DNA from: Pseudomonas sp. JQ170C
GTDB taxonomy: Bacteria > Pseudomonadota > Gammaproteobacteria > Pseudomonadales > Pseudomonadaceae
Direction: 5' to 3'
Assembly: GCF_035581345.1 (NCBI RefSeq)
Contig: NZ_CP141608.1
Coordinates: 2,386,501-2,450,500, forward strand
DNA length: 64,000 bases
Under the pieces are notes generated by a model. It saw only the letters and a list, made by a program, of their open reading frames with translations. It was not told the origin of the DNA and made no database searches. Below, piece after piece: positions 59,910 to 64,000 of the stretch. Numbering within the stretch: the first letter of the stretch is position 1; each line of letters starts with the position of its first letter. A program made the position numbers and the translations under genes.

Positions 59910-60880
59910 TCAAGGTACTCAAACCGGGCCTGGCCACCTCTGTGCAGGACCTGGGACGCGAAGGCTACTACCACCTGGGCATCCCGCCTTCCGGTGCGCT
60001 CGACCAATACGCCTTGAGCGCGGCCAATCAATTGGTCGGCAACCCGGCGGGCGCGGCGGCGCTGGAGTGTACGCTGCTCGGCCCTGAGCTGGAGTTCCAG
60101 GCGGATGCCCTGGTGGCGGTGTGCGGCGCGCACATGACGCCGAAGGTCGATGGCGTCGACATGCACCCCGATACCGCCTTCACGGTCAAGGCCGGGCAAG
60201 TGCTGCGCTTTGATTTTCCCAAGGCCGGGGCGCGTGCCTACCTGGCGGTTGCCGGCGGCATCGATGTGCCCGTGGTGCTTGGCAGTCGTTCGACCTATGC
60301 GCTGGGCGCCCTGGGTGGTTTCCAGGGGCGTCGGCTGATCGCCGGGGACGTGTTGCCGGTGGGGGTTGCCAGCGGCAAGGGCCGGGCCGGCGCCAGCCTG
60401 CCCATGGCCTTGCGTCAGTCACTGGGTGGCGAGATCAGCCTGCGCGTGGTGCCGGGCCTGTATTACGAGCGCCTGAGCGCGTCGGCAGCGGACAGCTTTT
60501 TTGCCGAAGCCTGGACCGTGGGTTCGGAGGCCGACCGTATCGGCTACCGCTTCAAGGGTGGCAGTGCGCTGAGCTTTCAGCCCCGTGAGCAGCCGTTTGG
60601 TGCCGGCTCCGATCCGTCGAACATCGTCGACAGCTGCTATCCGATTGGCTCGATCCAGGTGCCGGCCGGGCTTGAGCCTATCGTGCTGCACCGGGACGCG
60701 GTGTCGGGTGGTGGCTACGCCATGATCGGCACCGTGATCAGCGCCGACCTCGACCTGATCGGCCAGATGCAACCGAACCAGAAGGCCCGGTTCGTTGCCG
60801 TAACCCTTGAAGAAGCGTTGGAAGCGCGCCGCTCCTACAAGAAAAAGCTGGCATGCCTGAGCAAACTCTTCCCGTCCTGA
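59906..60880 (+). CDS. pxpC: 5-oxoprolinase subunit C (KipA/allophanate hydrolase subunit 2 family)
   Basis: A 324-residue protein of the PxpC/KipA family (biotin-dependent carboxyltransferase). It shows KVLKPGLATSVQDLGREGYYHLGIPPSGALDQYALSAANQLVGNP, ALECTLLGPELEF, YLAVAGGIDVPVVLGSRSTYALGALGGFQGR and DSCYPIGSIQVPAGLEPIVLHRDA. It ends the operon; a paired REP element follows 15 bases after the stop and may protect the mRNA 3' end. Whether the trans-acting biotin carrier makes this a carboxylating enzyme is unresolved. Confidence 0.93.
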   Translation: MIKVLKPGLATSVQDLGREGYYHLGIPPSGALDQYALSAANQLVGNPAGAAALECTLLGPELEFQADALVAVCGAHMTPKVDGVDMHPDTAFTVKAGQVLRFDFPKAGARAYLAVAGGIDVPVVLGSRSTYALGALGGFQGRRLIAGDVLPVGVASGKGRAGASLPMALRQSLGGEISLRVVPGLYYERLSASAADSFFAEAWTVGSEADRIGYRFKGGSALSFQPREQPFGAGSDPSNIVDSCYPIGSIQVPAGLEPIVLHRDAVSGGGYAMIGTVISADLDLIGQMQPNQKARFVAVTLEEALEARRSYKKKLACLSKLFPS

Positions 60881-60895
60881 AGCCTGTAGGAGCGG

Positions 60896-60955
60896 GCTTG
60901 CCCCGCGATGCGCTGTGACTGGCTGACCGCTATCGCGGGGCAAGCCCGCTCCTAC
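60896..60955. repeat. Paired inverted REP element
   Basis: Two inverted REP cores (GAGCGGGCTTGCCCCGCG and complement) with a spacer of about 15 bases lie between the pxpC stop (60880) and the next gene (61011). They can form a strong hairpin at the end of the pxp/acc operon. Confidence 0.92.
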
Positions 60956-61010
60956 CCTGGGGTTACCCGGCGTATACTCCGCGGCCATATCAAGCGCCGG
61001 GGAGACGTTC

Positions 61011-61487
61011 ATGCGCCAGGTTTTGCTTATCGTTGATGTCCAGTCCACCTTCAGCCCGCCCGAATGGCTGGTCGATGGTGTGCGGGCGTTGTCCGCGAGG
61101 ATGCCGGCGGTCGCGTCGGTCGAGTTGCATGATGAGCAGGTCACGCCCTTCGACAAGCAACTTGGCTGGCACCCGGCAGCCGAGGACGAAAGCCTGGTCG
61201 AGGCCGATCAGGTGTTCATCAAGCACGGTTACGGCCAGAGCGCCGAAGCCATCGCGTACCTCAAGCAGCTCAATGTCGAGCGCGTGCTGGTCTGTGGCAT
61301 CCAGACCGAAACCTGTGTGCTGGCCGCCGGGTTTGCGCTGTTCGATGCAGGGCTCAACCCGACGCTGATCACCGACTTGACCGTGGGCTCGTCCCTGGAC
61401 AGGTCCGGCCAGCTGGGGATCAATCTGTGGAAGCATCACTTCCGCCAGGTCACCACCCGCGCCGAAGTCGTCGCCGAACTGGAGTAG
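61011..61487 (+). CDS. Isochorismatase-family cysteine hydrolase
   Basis: A 158-residue cytoplasmic hydrolase with the nicotinamidase-like catalytic triad: Asp in LLIVDVQSTF (about residue 9), Lys in ADQVFIKHGYG (about 71) and Cys in CGIQTETCVLAAGFALFDAG (about 103). The family hydrolyses small amides or vinyl ethers. GGGAG precedes the ATG (position 61011). It lies 130 bases downstream of the pxp operon across a REP pair, on the same strand, so co-transcription is possible but not shown. Substrate unknown; a role in amide metabolism beside 5-oxoprolinase is plausible. Confidence 0.9.
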   Translation: MRQVLLIVDVQSTFSPPEWLVDGVRALSARMPAVASVELHDEQVTPFDKQLGWHPAAEDESLVEADQVFIKHGYGQSAEAIAYLKQLNVERVLVCGIQTETCVLAAGFALFDAGLNPTLITDLTVGSSLDRSGQLGINLWKHHFRQVTTRAEVVAELE

Positions 61488-61495
61488 GCGCGGGC

Positions 61496-62269
61496 TTACG
61501 CAGCCCGTTCCAGGGCGCCGAGTAAATCCACGAACTCCAGCGAGAGTTTGTTGCGCGGGGCCAGGCGGACCAGTGGCACCGACGCTTCGTGGGACTCGCG
61601 CATTTTCACCGAGCTGCTCAGGAACGTCGGCAGAACGGGCAGGCCTTCGGCGAGCAATTGGTCGATGAGCGTTTGATGCAGGGTGGTGCGCCCGGAGAAC
61701 TGGTTCACCACGATCCCCTCAAGCAACAGCGATTCGTTATGGTCCAGGCGCAAGTCCTCGACCTGGGCGATCACGCTGTACAGCGCCTGGCGGGAAAAAC
61801 TGTCGCAGTCGAAGGGAATTAGCAGCCGGTCGGCCGCCACCAGGGCACTGAAGGTATAGAAGTTCAGCGAGGGCGGGGTGTCGATGTAGATGCGCTCGTA
61901 GTCCTGGGACAGTTCGACCAGCAGCCTGCGCAGCTTGTTGATTTTGAACTTGCTCTCAAGCTTGGGCTGGATGTCTGTCAGGTCTGGGCTGGCGGTCACC
62001 AGGTGGAGGTTGTCGTAGGCCGTTTCGGTGACGGTCACGCGCGATTTCTTGCTGGCGGGGCCGCTGGACAGCGTCTGCTTGAAGAAATCCGTGATACCGG
62101 ACGGAATGTCGTTGTTGAGAAGGCCGGTCAGGTAGTGCGTTGAGTTGGCCTGAGGGTCGAGATCGACCAGCAGAGTTCTGTAGCCTTCGGCGGCGCTGAC
62201 CGCGGCGAGGTTACACGCAATACTGGATTTGCCCACTCCACCTTTCTGATTGAATACAACTCGACGCAT
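61496..62269 (-). CDS. Orphan ParA-family ATPase
   Basis: A 257-residue ParA/Soj-type ATPase. The deviant Walker A motif is [18 protein letters not shown] (about residues 6-23), Walker A' is [12 protein letters not shown], and Walker B is YIDTPPSLN. No ParB gene is adjacent, so it is not a standard partition locus; Pseudomonas genomes carry such free-standing ParA paralogues in addition to the oriC-proximal pair, some of which position cellular structures. It converges with the isochorismatase gene, leaving 8 bases between stops. No ribosome site stronger than GAG is seen before ATG 62267-62269. Confidence 0.9.
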   Translation of the reverse strand: MRRVVFNQKGGVGKSSIACNLAAVSAAEGYRTLLVDLDPQANSTHYLTGLLNNDIPSGITDFFKQTLSSGPASKKSRVTVTETAYDNLHLVTASPDLTDIQPKLESKFKINKLRRLLVELSQDYERIYIDTPPSLNFYTFSALVAADRLLIPFDCDSFSRQALYSVIAQVEDLRLDHNESLLLEGIVVNQFSGRTTLHQTLIDQLLAEGLPVLPTFLSSSVKMRESHEASVPLVRLAPRNKLSLEFVDLLGALERAA

Positions 62270-62483
62270 GAGGCGCTTGATCCTTGAGTAGGTCTACGAC
62301 GGAATAAAATCAGCAGCAGCGCTTAATTTATTACCAAGATGTTTCAGAAATAAGTCACGGCGGGCCACGTGTCGGTTTTCAGGCACCCCCAGGCAACCCC
62401 CCAACGTGGGTAGCCGCAGAAACCCAGGCGTTTCAGTAGTTTATTGCTGAGCGTGAAACACCGGTTTCTGCAAGGGAGTGGCA

Positions 62484-63800
62484 ATGAAAAACAACCAAGA
62501 TCCAGAGGCGCCCCCCGGGTTGCAGGCCATTGGCATGCCTCGCGTGTTGCGCGCCTTTCAGCCCGACCGAGAGGCACGGGCCTTTCTGCGCCTGGTGAAC
62601 CTCTCCACCCGCCTGCGGCCCGCCGAAAACTACTCGCTGCCGCGCTTACGCCAGGGCTGGCGCTTGACGGCGCTGGCGCTGGGGGTCAATCCGCCCGTGG
62701 CCTCGGTCAGCGAGCAACTGATCGATGGGCCCGACGGCGAAATTGCCTTGCGCATCTTCAAGCCCGCCAATGCCCAGGCCTTGCAGCCGGCGTTCCTGTG
62801 GTTTTTCGGCGGCGGCTTCATCATTGGCGACCTGGACACGGCCGACGGCATCTGCCGCAGCATTGCCCTGGCCGCTGATTGCATGGTGATCGCGGTGCGT
62901 TATCGCCTGGCCCCGGAGCACGATCTGTCGGCAGGCCGTGCCGATGCCCTGGCGGCGTTGGAGTGGGTGGCCAGGCACGGCGCGCAGTTGGGCGTCGATA
63001 CCACGCGCCTGGCCATTGGCGGCGATTCGGCGGGCGGCAACCTCAGTGCTGCCGTCGCCCAGGAAAGCCTGCGCCGTGGGGGGCCGGCGCTGAGCCTGCA
63101 AGTGCTGGTCTACCCGGCCACCGAGCTGGTGGAGAAATTCCCGTCCTATGCGCAGAACGCCTTCGGCCAACACCTGCTGACCGACCATGCGGTGAAATGG
63201 ATCGAACAGACCCTGGCCCCGTCACTCGCCACCCTCGACCTGCTCGATCCGTGGTATTCGCCACGGCGCAGCCCTGACATGCACGGCCTGGCGCCGGCCG
63301 TGATCGTCAGTGCCGGCTTTGACCCGATCCGCGATGACGGGCTGGACTATGCCGCCCGCCTGCGTGCTGCCGAGGTGCCGGTGGAGTTGTTGCACTACCG
63401 GGGCCAGTTCCATGGCTTTCTCAATTTCGACTCGGTCAACGGCGCCAGCCGCGATGCCTTGCTGCGGATCGGCGAGGCACTGCGCAGGGCGTTCAACCGC
63501 CAGCCGGCTGCCGACAGGACTATCGAGATCGCTGATCGCCTGCCACGCAAGCAATCGCGCCTGCGCGCCAGCGCCGACGAACTGGCGACCTCGACCTTGA
63601 CCACCTGGGTGCTCACCGAGCGCTGGGGTATCGCCTTGCTGCGTTTGCTCGCGCCCAGGACCGCCAGCGCCTGCCGCTTGCTGATCAGGCCCTGGCTGTT
63701 GCCCACGGTAATGCTGCGACGCAAGGCCATTTCCGGCCTTGACCGGTTGGCCGCACGGCAAACCTGGCCCGCAGAGAAACGCCGCACTGTAAAACCCTGA
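62484..63800 (+). CDS. HSL-type alpha/beta hydrolase (lipase/esterase)
   Basis: A 438-residue esterase of the hormone-sensitive lipase (family IV) group. The oxyanion motif is FFGGGFIIGDLDTAD (a variant of HGGG in which the His is Phe), the nucleophile elbow is GGDSAGGNLSAA (Ser near 186), the acid is in GFDPIRDDG, and the His is in QFHGFLNFD. After residue 330 there is an extra C-terminal extension of about 105 residues, rich in Arg and with a hydrophobic segment (WGIALLRLLAP). AAGGGAG sits 5 bases before ATG 62484. It is followed 14 bases later by the gene starting at 63815, in the same orientation. Confidence 0.9.
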   Translation: MKNNQDPEAPPGLQAIGMPRVLRAFQPDREARAFLRLVNLSTRLRPAENYSLPRLRQGWRLTALALGVNPPVASVSEQLIDGPDGEIALRIFKPANAQALQPAFLWFFGGGFIIGDLDTADGICRSIALAADCMVIAVRYRLAPEHDLSAGRADALAALEWVARHGAQLGVDTTRLAIGGDSAGGNLSAAVAQESLRRGGPALSLQVLVYPATELVEKFPSYAQNAFGQHLLTDHAVKWIEQTLAPSLATLDLLDPWYSPRRSPDMHGLAPAVIVSAGFDPIRDDGLDYAARLRAAEVPVELLHYRGQFHGFLNFDSVNGASRDALLRIGEALRRAFNRQPAADRTIEIADRLPRKQSRLRASADELATSTLTTWVLTERWGIALLRLLAPRTASACRLLIRPWLLPTVMLRRKAISGLDRLAARQTWPAEKRRTVKP

Positions 63801-63814
63801 TCGAGGAAAACGTC

Positions 63815-64000
63815 ATGGCATTACCTGATCCGTTGAAACTGTATCGCGAGACCATTACCCGGTTTGAAAACGGCATCAATACCCTGGCCGCCCGTCACCT
63901 CGACTCCAAAGAAGTGGGCCTGGTGATCGACCAGTACGCCAGGGTCTCACACGGCTTGCAGCACCTGTCGCAGACGTCGCTCGATCGTCTGTACAAGCGC
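63815..64000 (+). CDS. Unknown protein (start only, cut by window end)
   Basis: Only the first 62 codons are in the window: a hydrophilic, helical start (PDPLKLYRETITRFENGINT, then HLDSKEVGLVIDQYARVSHG). CGAGGAAAAC precedes ATG 63815. It lies 14 bases downstream of the esterase, so it is probably in the same operon. The visible part resembles phasin-like or scaffold helices but no family assignment can be made. Confidence 0.55.
   Translation, partial: MALPDPLKLYRETITRFENGINTLAARHLDSKEVGLVIDQYARVSHGLQHLSQTSLDRLYKR

Overview
The window looks like chromosomal DNA of a Pseudomonas from the putida/fluorescens side of the genus. The evidence is eight loci carrying the GAGCGGGCTTGCCCCGCG-type REP repeat, high GC with strong third-position bias, two FecI/FecR iron-signalling modules, and many paired families typical of this genus (DUF3300/DUF2950, DUF1254 pairs, DUF3077, DUF3313 lipoproteins). 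No rRNA, tRNA or CRISPR array was seen.

Layout. 1-3.5 kb: an ECF sigma/anti-sigma pair cut by the window edge, a tandem universal stress protein, a small membrane protein and a chloroperoxidase-type hydrolase. 3.8-7.5 kb: a lower-GC accessory patch with two unknown membrane genes, a complete IS3-family element (5062-6292, with inverted repeats, a 3-bp target duplication and a frameshift site), an orphan gene and a secreted protein made of two near-identical repeats. 7.9-17 kb: a class V aminotransferase, a DcrB-like protein, a TerB/DUF533 protein, a Tat-exported flavin amine oxidase, a very large inverted repeat (12388-13008), an AraC regulator facing a sulfatase, and a cytochrome c. 17.2-25.3 kb: a TonB receptor with its FecR and FecI, an exported NAD(P)-binding protein, the DUF3300/DUF2950 pair and a tautomerase. 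25.5-34.7 kb: a diguanylate cyclase, a SnoaL-like protein, DUF502, a FadL porin, a DUF3313 lipoprotein, a secreted alkylsulfatase, DUF3077 with an elaborate structured leader, a duplicated 3' fragment of the DUF502 gene and a RidA protein. 34.7-45.3 kb: an IS21 scrap, a LysR/MFS/2-hydroxyacid oxidase locus, then DUF3313, two DUF1254 proteins and an arylsulfatase. 45.5-55.4 kb: a GST/TetR pair with a clear operator, a DJ-1-like protein, a 5'-truncated aminoglycoside phosphotransferase gene, a CAP-domain protein, a GNAT/polysaccharide deacetylase operon, a glyoxalase, a serine hydrolase and a lone DUF262/DUF1524 protein. 55.5-64 kb: a LysR gene facing a pxpA-accB-accC-pxpB-pxpC operon, an isochorismatase-type hydrolase, an orphan ParA, a lipase-type hydrolase and the start of one more gene.

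How the genes fit together. Sulfur-ester scavenging is a recurring theme: two formylglycine-type sulfatases and one metallo-beta-lactamase-type alkylsulfatase, all exported, lie within 30 kb together with a FadL-type channel. Iron uptake appears as two sigma/anti-sigma sets, one with its receptor. The pxp/acc operon is a catabolic unit for 5-oxoproline or a related cyclic amide. The most unusual non-coding features are the 0.6-kb inverted repeat at 12.4-13.0 kb and the DUF3077 leader at 33.56-33.80 kb, where an apparent terminated small RNA is complementary in two blocks to the downstream leader and one block also complements the ribosome-binding site.
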